64,000 nucleotides of DNA from UBA4417 sp031550085 (GCA_031550085.1 JAVBOY010000017.1:96438-160437), one strand, 5' to 3'; positions 36,601-45,274 are shown, numbered from the stretch's first letter. The notes: a model not told the origin generated them from the letters alone. Program-made: numbers and translations.

Positions 36601-38132
36601 TTACCATTGTTCCCAATACCGGTTATACAATTAGCCAAGTATTGGTTGACGGAGTAAACAATCCGGAAGCTGTTACCAGCGGTAGCTATACGTTTACCAA
36701 CGTGACAGCACCCCATACCATTGCGGTTAGCTTTGCCCCTGTACAATATACCATTGCCGCTTCCGCAGGATCAGGTGGCAGCATTAGTCCTTCCGGAAAC
36801 GTACAAGTCAACCACGGCGATAATCAAACTTTTACGATTACGCCCAATTCCGGCTGTGCCATCAGCCAAGTGCTGGTCGACGGAGTTAATAATCCGGCAG
36901 CGGTTGCCAGTGGCAGCCATGTATTTACGAACGTTACGGCAGCCCATACTATTGCTGTGGAATTTGTGTTGTCGCAATACACCATTATGGCAACCGCCGG
37001 ATCAAACGGAAGCATCACTCCTTTTGGAGCAGTAGGTGTGGCGCAAGGAGCCAGCCAAACATTTACCTTTACGCCCAATTCCGGTTATGCCATCAGCCAA
37101 GTGCTGGTTGACGGCGTCAATAATCCGGATGCTGTGGCGAACGGCAGCTATACATTTACCAATGTAGCAGCAAATCACACGATTGAAGTAAGCTTCAGCC
37201 TGTCGCAATACACCATTACGGCAAGCGCCGGACCCAACGGATCTATTACACCATCCGGTGCGGTAGGTGTTGTACACGGTGATACCAAAACCTTCACATT
37301 CACACCCAATACCGGCTATGCCATCAATCAGGTATTGGTTGACGGAACCAATAACGCAGCAGCAGTTGCCAGCGGCAGCTACACATTTTCCAACATTACG
37401 GACAACCATACGATCGTGGTTGAATTTGCCCTTATCAGCTACACCATCACGGCAACAGCTGGAACCGGAGGAAGCATCACGCCGGAAGGCAGCGTATCAG
37501 TCGCTCATGGAAGCAACCAACCATTTGTTATTCAACCCAATACCGGTTACACCATCAGCCAGGTATTGGTAGATGGTGTGAATGACCCGACAGCAGTAGT
37601 CATTGGCAGCTACATATTCTTGAATGTAACAACCAACCATTCCATTGCCGTTCTTTTTGAAAGCGTCAGCCATACCATCACGGCCATAGCCGGAACCGGA
37701 GGAAGCATCTCTCCCAGCGGTGTACTGACAGTCACACACGGCTCGGAAAAAACATTTACCATCACGCCCGACGCAACTTATGAAATTGATAATGTATTGG
37801 TCGACGGAACACAAATGGGCGCCTTGACGTCATATCAGTTCGAGAATATTGCGGCAAGTCATGTTATTGTCGCCATGTTCAAAATCAAGGTGGGTATAGA
37901 AGATCACCAACTGGCATCTTTGAAGATTTATCCCAATCCCACGACCGGACAATTGAAAATCGAATCCGGCGCTTTGAAGGTGGAAAAAGTACAAATCTTC
38001 GATTTGTTCGGGAAAAAAATGTTTGAAACCAGTGAAACCAATTTCAGCATCGAACCGTTTATGCCGGGAATCTACTTGGTACGTATCCAAACGACCGGAG
38101 GAACTGCAACTCAAAAAGTGGTGAAACACTAA
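33687..38132 (+). CDS. Giant T9SS surface adhesin with fibronectin III and InlB-B-like repeats
   Basis: 1481 residues. Signal peptide (to about 28). Fibronectin type III units are near 285-335, 527-610 and 788-865, each with the GYNVYR/GYNIYR strand. Two cleaved-adhesin/choice-of-anchor-J-like domains are near 350-515 (SDNFDGTTFPSECW...) and 625-785 (EGFEDERIPFCWTQ...). Then seven 77-residue InlB-B-type repeats span 867-1400 (YTITASAG-GGSISPSG ... HTI), and a type A T9SS sorting domain covers about 1408-1481 (LKIYPNPTTGQLKIE ... TQKVVKH). It should be exported and anchored outside, serving adhesion. Oddity: a C11 run in codons 782-786. Own terminator; no partner genes beside it. Confidence 0.88.
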   Translation: MKHKLLFKQLFAFWLIACLSLQIHAFSQVKSVQAPKFPKSPLTCEAPQSLTVLQHVPEWYNVRLDWIAPISAQGAEIGELYNNGSFVSHPGAASNGFNLSVVAANATSLGQGIANPNNSVADDFTLTTETRIDSITFYAYQTENPPTLYNVTGTYVQIFNGNPSSGGTLVWGDLTTNVLHTAKYVDAFRVTSTALTDKTRRIKAITAAINTTLQPGTYWIEVAATGGATVNAVPITIEGQNTTGNALKRATNTWSNWTDSKHGGQFGLPFVLYGNSGSTDVTLSGYNVYRNNTKLTTNPVTTRHYLDLTPGAGNYQYDITAVWSDGCESSQELLSTMVNMTQDVCSEVATPLPISDNFDGTTFPSECWKSKSADNAPWVRAANSPYPSATPHSGGQMLMYRSWAYIAGQKGLFISPKCDMPGNNYMVEFWMYRDNSTGSVASRADKVNIYFSQTQSIDGLTPLMTVHRSSTLAPAIGADKNGWYRYLVAIDASAVQSGYVIFEGIAGGGNNMSLDDITIKETPPFVCADPTNLVAKKHSNDWFDVKLVWTAPEEQVTGTISGYNIYRDGVKVNTAMVTATNYTDRVPSEGTYSYTVKTVWNSCESEGCTPVSVEMGVLDCAVPITQFPWTEGFEDERIPFCWTQTYIYEQIPWEVVTANTSIPNTAHGGNFKIILTDLDYGRVTRLVTPKFDLTRLENPTLTFWHAQKSDWGGQDELRVYYKNSPTAAWELLAEYTDDVPNWTERTITLLNPTANYWIGFEGTTDYSRGVMIDDITVNGTLLPPPPTGLVKRNSGLVVTLNWTAPNGATPTGYNVYRDEELQGNTSLATYSQTVPQAGIYNYCVKAVYPQGESAPVCETVTCSLSSHTITASAGAGGSISPSGDVQVDHGTNKTFTMTPNTGYKISQVLVDGVNNPEAVANGSYTFTNVTANHTISATFEVIKYTITASAGTGGSISPSGDVQVEHGTNKAFTIVPNTGYTISQVLVDGVNNPEAVTSGSYTFTNVTAPHTIAVSFAPVQYTIAASAGSGGSISPSGNVQVNHGDNQTFTITPNSGCAISQVLVDGVNNPAAVASGSHVFTNVTAAHTIAVEFVLSQYTIMATAGSNGSITPFGAVGVAQGASQTFTFTPNSGYAISQVLVDGVNNPDAVANGSYTFTNVAANHTIEVSFSLSQYTITASAGPNGSITPSGAVGVVHGDTKTFTFTPNTGYAINQVLVDGTNNAAAVASGSYTFSNITDNHTIVVEFALISYTITATAGTGGSITPEGSVSVAHGSNQPFVIQPNTGYTISQVLVDGVNDPTAVVIGSYIFLNVTTNHSIAVLFESVSHTITAIAGTGGSISPSGVLTVTHGSEKTFTITPDATYEIDNVLVDGTQMGALTSYQFENIAASHVIVAMFKIKVGIEDHQLASLKIYPNPTTGQLKIESGALKVEKVQIFDLFGKKMFETSETNFSIEPFMPGIYLVRIQTTGGTATQKVVKH
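36033..36043 (+). repeat. C11 homopolymer inside the adhesin gene
   Basis: Eleven consecutive C within the codons LLPPPPTG, between the second anchor-J domain and the last fibronectin unit. Such tracts change length by slippage. A change not divisible by three would cut off the repeat region and the sorting domain. Confidence 0.9.
36285..37890 (+). repeat. Seven tandem 231-bp coding repeats
   Basis: Units start at 36285, 36516, 36747, 36978, 37209, 37440 and 37671, an exact 231-nt (77-codon) step. The first two are nearly identical at the DNA level, the later ones diverged, so the array probably grew from its 5' side. Confidence 0.9.
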
Positions 38133-38172
38133 CAAAGCTTACCCCTCACAGCCTTACAAAAGGAGTCAGCAA

Positions 38173-38213
38173 ATTGCCCCCAAAGTTGTAATCCGACTTT
38201 TGGGGGCAATTTA
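38173..38213 (+). terminator. Terminator of the adhesin gene
   Basis: Stem ATTGCCCCCAAAGT / ACTTTTGGGGGCAAT (one bulge) with a 9-nt loop, then T-rich sequence, about 40 bp after the stop codon. Confidence 0.8.
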
Positions 38214-38334
38214 TTATGATGAATATTCAGTATTTTCTTACATTTTTTAGATCCACAAACAATTGAAAATAATAAAGTTACAATAAAATACAGAAAAAAG
38301 CAGCAAAAAGTTTCTCCAATTGAAAGGAACTTAC

Positions 38335-38342
38335 TACTTTTG
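38335..38342 (+). promoter_or_regulatory. Promoter -7 element of tRNA-His
   Basis: TACTTTTG directly before the tRNA (11 bp to its first base), with TTTC 20 bp upstream as a weak -33. Confidence 0.5.
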
Positions 38343-38352
38343 CAGCCTTCAC

Positions 38353-38427
38353 GGAGGATGTAGCTCAGTTGGTTAGAGCGTCAGATTGTGGTTCTGAAAG
38401 TCGTGGGTTCGAGCCCCATCTTCCTCC
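38353..38427 (+). tRNA. tRNA-His (anticodon GTG)
   Basis: A cloverleaf can be drawn with the extra G-1 paired to C73, typical of tRNA-His. The D arm is GCTCAGTTGGTTAGAGC, the anticodon loop reads TTGTGGT with GTG, and the T arm is GTGGGTTCGAGCCCCAT. The acceptor stem has one T-T mismatch (6-67). CCA is not encoded. Confidence 0.95.
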
Positions 38428-38431
38428 CTTC

Positions 38432-38460
38432 AAAAGCAACTGTTTTTCAGTTGCTTTTTT
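38432..38460. terminator. Bidirectional terminator between tRNA-His and the M23 gene
   Basis: Stem AAAAGCAACTG / CAGTTGCTTTT, 5-nt T loop, T run on the plus side and A run on the other. Confidence 0.85.
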
Positions 38461-40202
38461 TATTTCTTCACGATTTCCTTGGTATAAACAGTTTGGTTGC
38501 CTTTGGCATCCGTAACCACTAATTTGAATGCATTTTTCCCTGTTTTCAAACGATTATCAAAACGATACACCAAAGCACGGTTTTTGGCATCGTATTCCAT
38601 CAAAACCCATTTGTCGTCAATCGTTCCTCGATAAGTGGCAATACCCGAAAGATTATCGGAAATGGTAAATCGAATTGCATTGGCAGTTTGTTCTACAAAA
38701 GTAATTTTAGGTTTTATGGTATCTATGGCAACTGCGTAAGTATCAAACAAATTGGTTTCGGCGGTAACCCAGCCGTTTTTGTAGCTTCCGCCGGCAGCAG
38801 AACGCTTGCCGTCGCGATCAATGCGGACCAATAAGGCTTTGGAATAAAGTTTTTCGGGAAGTCCCTCAGGCTTAATCGAAACGGTCATTTTTTGGTGCAA
38901 TGGCACTGTGGGATCATGCAATTTGCAATACACCGAATAAACCTCTTTCGTTTTGGGTATTTCCAAATATTCAAAATCAATATTATCGTACAAACAGCCT
39001 ACAGGAATGGACAGTTGCAAATTGTCGGTTTTAAAAGTGTTTTCTTTATTCCAGGCAAATAAATGTGCGTCGATGCCCGGCGTTTGTTTTTCGGGGAATT
39101 CCTTACTTTTTTGGCTCAAAACCGGAATGATGCATTGGGTTGTATTTCCCGACACATCGGCAACTTCCATGCGAACCGTATGAAATTTTTCGTCTGAAAA
39201 ATCAAACGTACCATCTCCAATGAGCGTTTTAAAATTAGACATTTTATTGCCCGGAAGTTGTTGAAAACGCAGTATTTTTCTCCCGCTGTTGTAATAATCT
39301 TTATAGTCAATACAAGCATTCATGTAACGGGTTTCGGCAAAGGCAAAAGTCTCCAGCACTTGTTCGCAATATAGTTTATCGTCAATATACAATCGGACTG
39401 AATACCAACCGTTTTTGTCGCCGGTAGCATACATCACATCCGATGCCTGCACGCCAAACGCCGTACGTCCCCATGTTTTGAGTGTATCAACGCCTTTCAG
39501 CTTGTACAAGGTGCTTGAAGAAGCAACCTGAGTATAAATTTTGCTGTTTGCTAAATCGTTATTCGCTGCCGAAGCGTAATTGTAAACTTTCACCAAATCA
39601 ATGGCTGGCGGATATTTGTCGTTGGGATTGTATCCAAAAAGCAAGGGATTGATAATTTTTTCAGTAGCCGTGTTGCGGATTTCAAAATGCAAATGTGCTC
39701 CAAACGAATTCCCCGTATTACCGGAATAGCCGATTATATCTCCTTTTTTCACAGGTAAAACCGAAGCAGAGGGAAACAAATCGACTTCAAAACTCTCTTG
39801 GGCATACTGCTGCTTGTTCACGTAACTGGCGATCGCTTGGTTGTATTTTTGCAAATGCGCATAAACCGATGTGTAACCATTGGGATGATTGATGTAAACG
39901 GCATTTCCAAAGCCGCCCGCCTGTACTTTTAAACGGCTCACATAGCCATCGGCAACAGCTTTTACAGGCAAACCTTCGGTGCGTTGCACGCTAAAATCCA
40001 AACCCGAATGCCAGTGGCTGGGGCGAATTTCGGCAAACGAACTCGTGGCTGTCAGCGGAATATTTAAAGGCGAACCAAAATAATCTTTCGGATAGGTGGT
40101 GTTGGGGGTTTGAGCCTGAACGGCTTGCAAACCCAAAAATAGTAGCCCTGCAAGCAACCCGGCCGTTTTCAATTTCAATGTGATTATTTTTATCTTATTC
40201 AT
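38460..40202 (-). CDS. M23 family metallopeptidase (peptidoglycan hydrolase type)
   Basis: 580 residues from ATG 40202 (MNKIKIITLK), with a signal peptide ending near AVQAQ. The LytM/M23 domain is near the N-terminus (about 45-190). It has the first zinc ligands in HWHSGLDF (His and Asp) and the last in HLHFEIR, with the family phrases VKAVADGYVSRLKV and GNAVYINHPNGYTSVYAHL. Behind it are beta-rich domains (about 200-580). An M23 enzyme of this kind cuts peptide cross-links in peptidoglycan in the periplasm. The position of the catalytic domain before long beta domains is common in Bacteroidetes homologues. Confidence 0.88.
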   Translation of the reverse strand: MNKIKIITLKLKTAGLLAGLLFLGLQAVQAQTPNTTYPKDYFGSPLNIPLTATSSFAEIRPSHWHSGLDFSVQRTEGLPVKAVADGYVSRLKVQAGGFGNAVYINHPNGYTSVYAHLQKYNQAIASYVNKQQYAQESFEVDLFPSASVLPVKKGDIIGYSGNTGNSFGAHLHFEIRNTATEKIINPLLFGYNPNDKYPPAIDLVKVYNYASAANNDLANSKIYTQVASSSTLYKLKGVDTLKTWGRTAFGVQASDVMYATGDKNGWYSVRLYIDDKLYCEQVLETFAFAETRYMNACIDYKDYYNSGRKILRFQQLPGNKMSNFKTLIGDGTFDFSDEKFHTVRMEVADVSGNTTQCIIPVLSQKSKEFPEKQTPGIDAHLFAWNKENTFKTDNLQLSIPVGCLYDNIDFEYLEIPKTKEVYSVYCKLHDPTVPLHQKMTVSIKPEGLPEKLYSKALLVRIDRDGKRSAAGGSYKNGWVTAETNLFDTYAVAIDTIKPKITFVEQTANAIRFTISDNLSGIATYRGTIDDKWVLMEYDAKNRALVYRFDNRLKTGKNAFKLVVTDAKGNQTVYTKEIVKK

Positions 40203-40284
40203 GATCAAATTATTATAATATACAACCATTCCACAGTTGCTTCACCAGCATGCCTGTTGATTTACAAAACAAAAAACGCTGTGA

Positions 40285-41724
40285 TTAGTTAGCTTTTAAT
40301 GTTAACAAAACGACGTTTTCGACATGATGCGTATGTGGAAACATATCGACCGGCTGAATGGCCGCCACCTGATATTTTTCCTGCATCAAAGCAATGTCAC
40401 GGGCTTGTGTGGCCGGATTACAACTGACATACACCACTTTTTCAGGCGAAATCTCCAAAATTTGCTTGATCACTTTTTCGTGCATGCCCGAACGCGGCGG
40501 ATCGGTGATGATGATTTGCGGTTTGCCGTTTTCAGCCACAAAATCGGCGGTTAAGATTTTCGCCAAATCGCCGGCATAAAAGGTCGTATTGGTAATTCCG
40601 TTCAAATGGGAATTTTCGTACGCATGTTCCACGGCTTCCGGTACATACTCCACGCCCACCACCTTTGCAACCGATTGTGCCACAAAATTCGAAATGGTTC
40701 CCGTGCCGCAATACAAATCGTACGCCAACTCATCGCCCCGGAATCCGGCAAAATCAAAAGTCGTTTTATACAAATGAAACGCCTGGACGGGGTTGGTTTG
40801 GTAAAAAGAAACGGGACCAATCTTAAATTTCAACTCTTTTGTATTATCCGTCGGATGCGGCATTTTTTCAATAATATACGGATTCCCTTTCCACAATTGA
40901 ATTTCGAGGTCGGTGATGGTGTCGTTTTTCTTCGTATTTACCACATACATCAACGATGTAATTTCAGGAAACTGTTCCGATAGGTAATTGAGCAACAACC
41001 GGATACTATCTTCCTGATTTTCACCAAAAGCTGCAATCACCATCAAATCGCCGGTGGTGGAAGTACGGATCAACAAATTGCGTAAAAATCCGTGGTGCGC
41101 CCGCGAATCGTAAAACGACCAATTGTTCTCAAAAGCCAACTTTTTCACTGCCAATCGAATCCGGTTCGACGGTTCAGGTTGCAAATAGCACGTTTCAATA
41201 TCGATGACACGGTCGAAAAACAAGGGCGGGTGAAATCCGGCCGCACGAAGTTCCAGGTTTTGCGTGTTGTTTTTAATATCTTCATCCGAAAGCCAGCGGC
41301 GGCTTCCAAAGGCATAATCCAGTTTGTTGCGGTAATGGATGGTATTTTCCGATGCCAGAATGGGTTGCATTTCCGGAAAATCGAAACGCCCAATACGGGT
41401 AAAATTGTCGAATACTTGTTTTTGCTTGTATTTTAATTGGTGCTCGTATTGCATGTTTTGCCATTTGCAACCGCCGCAAACGCCAAAATGCGAACAAAAA
41501 GCTTCGGTGCGTAAATCGCTGTATTGATGGAAATGAACGGCTTTGCCTTCGGCAAAATTTTTCTTTTTACTAAACAACTTAATATCAACCACATCGCCCG
41601 GAACTACAAAAGGAACAAACACCACCAAATCTGCTACTTTGGCAATGGCTTTTCCTTCGGACCCGGCATCGATGATCGGTACATTTTCTAAAAACGGCAA
41701 CGGTTTCTTTTCTTTTTTCGGCAT
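40285..41724 (-). CDS. rlmD: 23S rRNA (uracil-C5)-methyltransferase, RlmD/RumA type
   Basis: 479 residues. A TRAM-like N-domain (about 10-75) is followed by a 4Fe-4S cluster site (CSHFGVCGGCKWQNM, about 86-100), a SAM-dependent methyltransferase core (ELAYDLYCGTGTISNFVA), the TDPPRSGMHEK motif and the nucleophile Cys in VYVSCNPATQARD. RlmD methylates U1939 of 23S rRNA in E. coli; Bacteroidetes members may act on a different uracil (RlmCD type), so position specificity is not certain. Repeat block A lies just upstream of its start. Confidence 0.9.
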   Translation of the reverse strand: MPKKEKKPLPFLENVPIIDAGSEGKAIAKVADLVVFVPFVVPGDVVDIKLFSKKKNFAEGKAVHFHQYSDLRTEAFCSHFGVCGGCKWQNMQYEHQLKYKQKQVFDNFTRIGRFDFPEMQPILASENTIHYRNKLDYAFGSRRWLSDEDIKNNTQNLELRAAGFHPPLFFDRVIDIETCYLQPEPSNRIRLAVKKLAFENNWSFYDSRAHHGFLRNLLIRTSTTGDLMVIAAFGENQEDSIRLLLNYLSEQFPEITSLMYVVNTKKNDTITDLEIQLWKGNPYIIEKMPHPTDNTKELKFKIGPVSFYQTNPVQAFHLYKTTFDFAGFRGDELAYDLYCGTGTISNFVAQSVAKVVGVEYVPEAVEHAYENSHLNGITNTTFYAGDLAKILTADFVAENGKPQIIITDPPRSGMHEKVIKQILEISPEKVVYVSCNPATQARDIALMQEKYQVAAIQPVDMFPHTHHVENVVLLTLKAN

Positions 41725-41740
41725 TATTTTTTTTTGTGAA

Positions 41741-42000
41741 AGGTGAACAGTGAAGGGTGAAATGTTTTTGTTGAATCGTTGAACTGTTTATTTTCTGGTG
41801 GTGAAATAGGGGAAGCCGGGGAAAGGGTTGTTATGTTGATTGGGATCGAATAGAAAAATTTAATCTAACAATAGGATATTTTAATCGCATAGGGTGAATT
41901 GCTTGTTGAATCGTTGAACTGTTTATTTGTGAAGGGTGAACAGTGAAGGGTGAAAATGTTGTTTTTTGTTGTTCGTTGTTTGTTTACTCGTCAACCTGTT
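41741..42000 (-). repeat. Composite intergenic repeat block A
   Basis: The rlmD-hydE spacer of 316 bp is filled by short recurrent boxes, given here on the plus strand. GTGAACAGTGAAGGGTGAA occurs at 41743 and 41935, GTTGAATCGTTGAACTGTTTA at 41770-41790 and 41905-41925, the AATCTAACAATAGG...TTTTAATCGCATAGGGTGAA box at 41859-41898, and GTTTACTCGTCAACCTGTT at 41982-42000. The same boxes recur at 43.1-43.7, 46.6-47.0 and 58.1-58.4 kb. No coding potential. The blocks read the same way relative to the transcription of their neighbours. Confidence 0.8.
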
Positions 42001-42040
42001 AACTAAAAAAAACTCATTCGTAATTCGTAATTTTTAATTC

Positions 42041-43126
42041 TTATCCATTCTCTTTCCGGTTCTTAAAATGCAAGCTATCGCCCCATTCGCCGTAAGCAAT
42101 CTGGCAACCGGCCTGGTGGATTTGTTCTTCAAATTTTTTGTGCGTGGCTTCGGCTTGCTCGTCGGTGCCGGGTTTGTTTTTATACAATAGATATCCTTCG
42201 CGGTATTGTACCGGGGTTAAATTGGGCATTACGATGTTGGCTCCGGCACGCAGGGCTTTTTCCCGTCCCTGCGGATCCAGGGTTTGCATGGCGGTACTGG
42301 CGGCAATGTTCACGTCTTTCATGGTGATCCGCAGCAACGCAATCATCTTAAGCGCCAATTCGAAACGGGTTTGCAAGGGTAACAATTGATCGCGGTATTG
42401 CCACAAAGGCGTGTTTTCATGCTCAATATAAGGCCCCATGCCACACATATCAATATCGAACTGCTGGAAAAATTCCAAATCGGAAGCCAGATCGTCCAAG
42501 GTTTGAAACGGCAAGCCGATCATCACACCCGTTCCCACATTGTATCCGGTTTTTCGAAGCAACTCTAAACAATTCAGTCGGTTATCGTAATCGTGGTGTT
42601 TGTTCTGCGGATGAATTTTGTAATACAATTCCCGGTTGGAGGTTTCGATACGCAGCAAATAGCGGTGCGCTCCCGCATCAAACCATTGTTTGTAAGTCTC
42701 TTCGGTTTGTTCGCCCATGGAAAGGGTAACTCCCAATTTCCCATTGGATAACTTTTTGATATTCAACAATAAATCCGTGACTTTTTGAATAAAATCTTTA
42801 CCTGTCCGTTCGCCCGATTGCAGTACCACCGAACCGAAGTTATGGTCGATGGCGTATTGAACGGCTTCCATCACTTCGCTGTCCGAAACAAAATAACGTT
42901 CTACTTCCGTATTTCCCGAGCGGATTCCGCAATAGTAACAATTTTTGGCGCATTGATTCGACAATTCAATCAATCCCCGGAAGTACACATTGTTCCCGAT
43001 AAATTGGCTTTTTATGTTTGCCGCAACATCCAACAAAGCCTGAAAATCCTCATTTTCAGCCCTCAAACAAGCCACCAAATCCCCATGTGTAAGTTTCTCT
43101 TTTTTAAGTATTTCTAAAATTGTCAT
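42041..43126 (-). CDS. hydE: [FeFe]-hydrogenase H-cluster maturase HydE (radical SAM)
   Basis: 361 residues from ATG 43126 (MTILEILKKEKLT); 72 further in-frame residues upstream are translated repeat DNA and are excluded. The radical-SAM motif is CAKNCYYCGIR (about 59-69). VVLQSGERTG, RIETSNRELYYKIHP and GVMIGLPFQTLDDLASDL follow the HydE/BioB-like barrel. It makes part of the H-cluster dithiolate ligand with HydF and HydG, which are not in the window. It suggests the organism evolves or uses H2 by an [FeFe]-hydrogenase encoded elsewhere. Confidence 0.88.
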   Translation of the reverse strand: MTILEILKKEKLTHGDLVACLRAENEDFQALLDVAANIKSQFIGNNVYFRGLIELSNQCAKNCYYCGIRSGNTEVERYFVSDSEVMEAVQYAIDHNFGSVVLQSGERTGKDFIQKVTDLLLNIKKLSNGKLGVTLSMGEQTEETYKQWFDAGAHRYLLRIETSNRELYYKIHPQNKHHDYDNRLNCLELLRKTGYNVGTGVMIGLPFQTLDDLASDLEFFQQFDIDMCGMGPYIEHENTPLWQYRDQLLPLQTRFELALKMIALLRITMKDVNIAASTAMQTLDPQGREKALRAGANIVMPNLTPVQYREGYLLYKNKPGTDEQAEATHKKFEEQIHQAGCQIAYGEWGDSLHFKNRKENG

Positions 43127-43715
43127 TGGTAGTTGTTGAGCTGTTGATTTGTTTATTGGTTTATTGGTGAAGCGTGAACAGTGAAGGGTGGATAATTTGT
43201 TGAGTTGTTGAATCGTTGAGGTGTTGAACTGTTTATTGATGAAATTCAATTTTTCACTTTTAATTCTTAATTTCAAGGGGGGGGAAGGGATTTCTCCATT
43301 TCGCTTCGCTCCAGTCGAAATGACCCGGAATTCATCGTTCATTCATAATTTTTAATTCTTCTCTTTTCATTTTTAATTCCCTTCCAGCCTTCTGCTTTTT
43401 CCTTTCTGCTAAACTTGGTTTTTATCGATTGGTGTAACAAAATCTAATAATATTCTATTTTAATCGCGTAAGGTGAAGGGTGAATTATTTGTTGAACTGT
43501 TGAATCGTTGAGGTGTTGAATTGTTTACTTGGTGAAGCGTGAACAGTGAAGGGTGAAAGGATTGTTTTTTGTTGTTCGTTTACTTGCCATAAAAAGTTCA
43601 CTTTCAATTTTCAATTCTCCATTTTCAATTGAAATGCCTTCTGCTTTTTCCTTTCTGCCTTCTGCCAATTAAAACTTGTTTACTCGTCACTAGTTTACTT
43701 GTATGAAACCCACTT
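43127..43715 (-). repeat. Composite intergenic repeat block B
   Basis: 589 bp between hydE and the NfeD gene with no gene of its own. GTGAACAGTGAAGGGTG boxes are at 43174 and 43539. TTGAATCGTTGAGGTGTTGAA boxes are near 43207 and 43500. The AATCTAATAATATTCTATTTTAATCGCGTAAGGTGAA box is at 43441-43477. TTCTGCTTTTTCCTTTCTGC occurs near 43389 and 43636, and the AATTTTCAATTCTCCATTTTCAATT-type tract near 43606-43631. A run of eight G lies at 43277-43284 beside a REP-like palindrome. Confidence 0.8.
43297..43322. repeat. REP-like palindrome (CATTTCG...CGAAATG)
   Basis: 7-bp stem CATTTCG / CGAAATG around GCTTCGCTCCAGT. From memory, short elements of this kind are scattered through many Bacteroidetes genomes. 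It is embedded in block B. Confidence 0.55.
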
Positions 43716-45095
43716 TCAATTCTCAATTTTCAATTTCCTAACAACCAACTGCGTCGTTTCGTATTTCACCACTTCGATGGCTTCGCCTTTTTCGATGTAT
43801 GAAATTTGTGCAATGGCATCATAAACACGTCCCTCGATCATCACTTTGCCCGAAGGACGCAAAATGGTATGCGCGACACCTTGTCTTCCAACCATTTCTG
43901 CATATTTCGAATCGGCTGCCGAAAAGCCTTCTTCTTTCCGTTGTTCCGAATCTAACGCCAAAGTACCGAAAATCGTTGTCTGCGTAAACAATTTTTTTGA
44001 AATGTAAAACGACCCGATAAAAGCAGCAAAACAGGCCGCAATCACAATGGTGAATGCCCTTAAAACCGCATTCAGCCCATCGGTTCCAAAGTCAAATCCG
44101 GTATTGTCAAGCATGGCTGCCGCCAACCCGAAAACCATCAGAACAATCCCGCTGACTCCGGCCACGCCGAAGCCGGGTATCACAAATATCTCGAGCGCCA
44201 GTAAAATCACCCCTACGATAAAAACCAAAATCTCCCAGTTTGCCGCCAATCCTTCCAGATAATGCGGTGCAAAATAAAGCACGGCCGCAATCAAAGCCAA
44301 AGCGCCAGGAAGCCCGATACCGGGCGCCTGCAATTCGATGTAAATGCCGCCGATAATCACCATAATCAATATTCCGGCAACGATGGGCGACGTGAGAAAT
44401 GCAAGAATGTAATCGATGACCGATAATTGTTGTTCCTTGATTTCGTAGTTTTTAATTTCGGCCTTTTGCAGCACTTCGGTAATGTTTTCCGCCATGCCAT
44501 TGCAAAAACCATGCTTCATAGCTTCCGTAGGGGTGAAAGTTATCACTTGCCCGCTGTCGTTGACACCCAACACATGAATGTGCGGATCGACCATCGCCTG
44601 GGCAATATCCGGATTCCGCCCGGTGCTTTCGGCAGTAGACCGCATAATGCTCCGCATATACGACTGGTATTTGTCCGGCGCTGCTTCGCCCGTTTGATTT
44701 ACCACGGTTGCCGCACCGATGCTGGCGCCTTTCCGCATGTAGATGCTGTCGCAGGCAATGGATATCAAAGCTCCTGCGGATGCGGCATTGTTGTCGATGA
44801 ATACCATGACCGGAATTTTACTGTTTAAAATGATAGTCCGGATGCTGTCGGCAGCATCAAGCGCACCTCCATAGGTATTCAAATGCAGTAAAACGTAATC
44901 GGCTTTTAGTTCCTGCGCCTCCTTAAAGGCTTTTTTGGTACGAAGCCAGGCGGGTTTGGCGATTTCATCAAAAATCTGATATTGATAAATCAGTACTTTT
45001 TGGGAACTGTCGGCAGGTTGGGCAAGCAACTGAAAACCAAACAAAAAGAAGATGCTTACCAAAGGCCATTTGCGGAAAAATTCTACCATAATCAA
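43716..45095 (-). CDS. NfeD-type membrane serine protease (ClpP-class/NfeD long form)
   Basis: 459 residues (ATG 45089 is also possible). Signal peptide, then a ClpP/SppA-like protease domain (about 30-215) with YVLLHLNTYGGALDAADS and the serine in NNAASAGALISIA. Next are four to five transmembrane helices (about 228-375, VAGILIMVIIGGIYIELQAPG...) and a C-terminal NfeD OB-fold (about 395-459, GRQGVAHTILRPSGKVMIEGRVYDA). Family members cut membrane proteins such as stomatins; a stomatin-like gene is usual next to it but is absent here. Confidence 0.87.
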   Translation of the reverse strand: MIMVEFFRKWPLVSIFFLFGFQLLAQPADSSQKVLIYQYQIFDEIAKPAWLRTKKAFKEAQELKADYVLLHLNTYGGALDAADSIRTIILNSKIPVMVFIDNNAASAGALISIACDSIYMRKGASIGAATVVNQTGEAAPDKYQSYMRSIMRSTAESTGRNPDIAQAMVDPHIHVLGVNDSGQVITFTPTEAMKHGFCNGMAENITEVLQKAEIKNYEIKEQQLSVIDYILAFLTSPIVAGILIMVIIGGIYIELQAPGIGLPGALALIAAVLYFAPHYLEGLAANWEILVFIVGVILLALEIFVIPGFGVAGVSGIVLMVFGLAAAMLDNTGFDFGTDGLNAVLRAFTIVIAACFAAFIGSFYISKKLFTQTTIFGTLALDSEQRKEEGFSAADSKYAEMVGRQGVAHTILRPSGKVMIEGRVYDAIAQISYIEKGEAIEVVKYETTQLVVRKLKIEN

Positions 45096-45133
45096 GACAA
45101 ACAGCCGGATTTTTTATCCGTCCGACTGATCCA

Positions 45134-45141
45134 CAAAATTA
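45134..45141 (-). promoter_or_regulatory. Promoter -7 element of the NfeD gene
   Basis: TAATTTTG on the minus strand, 38 bp before the start; no clear -33. Confidence 0.4.
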
Positions 45142-45274
45142 CGCAATTTTTTCCAGAGAGCTTGTCTGTTGAGAAGTTGACAAGCGGCAAATGCAAGTTG
45201 CAATTGTTGAGCTTTGCATATTCACGTTCTTAAAATGTCCTTTTCTCACTATAAATAACATAACCCTCGTTCTA

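Noticed and set aside
36285..37890. Tandem repeats as non-coding satellite
   Set aside because: The period is 77 codons and the frame stays open; they are protein repeats of the adhesin.
42041..43342. 433-residue version of HydE starting at 43342
   Set aside because: The extra 72 residues are translated intergenic repeats and match nothing expected of HydE; the family start fits ATG 43126.
41741..43715. CRISPR-like array in the repeat blocks
   Set aside because: Repeats are not evenly spaced, the unit order is composite, spacers are not unique segments of equal size, and no cas genes are near.
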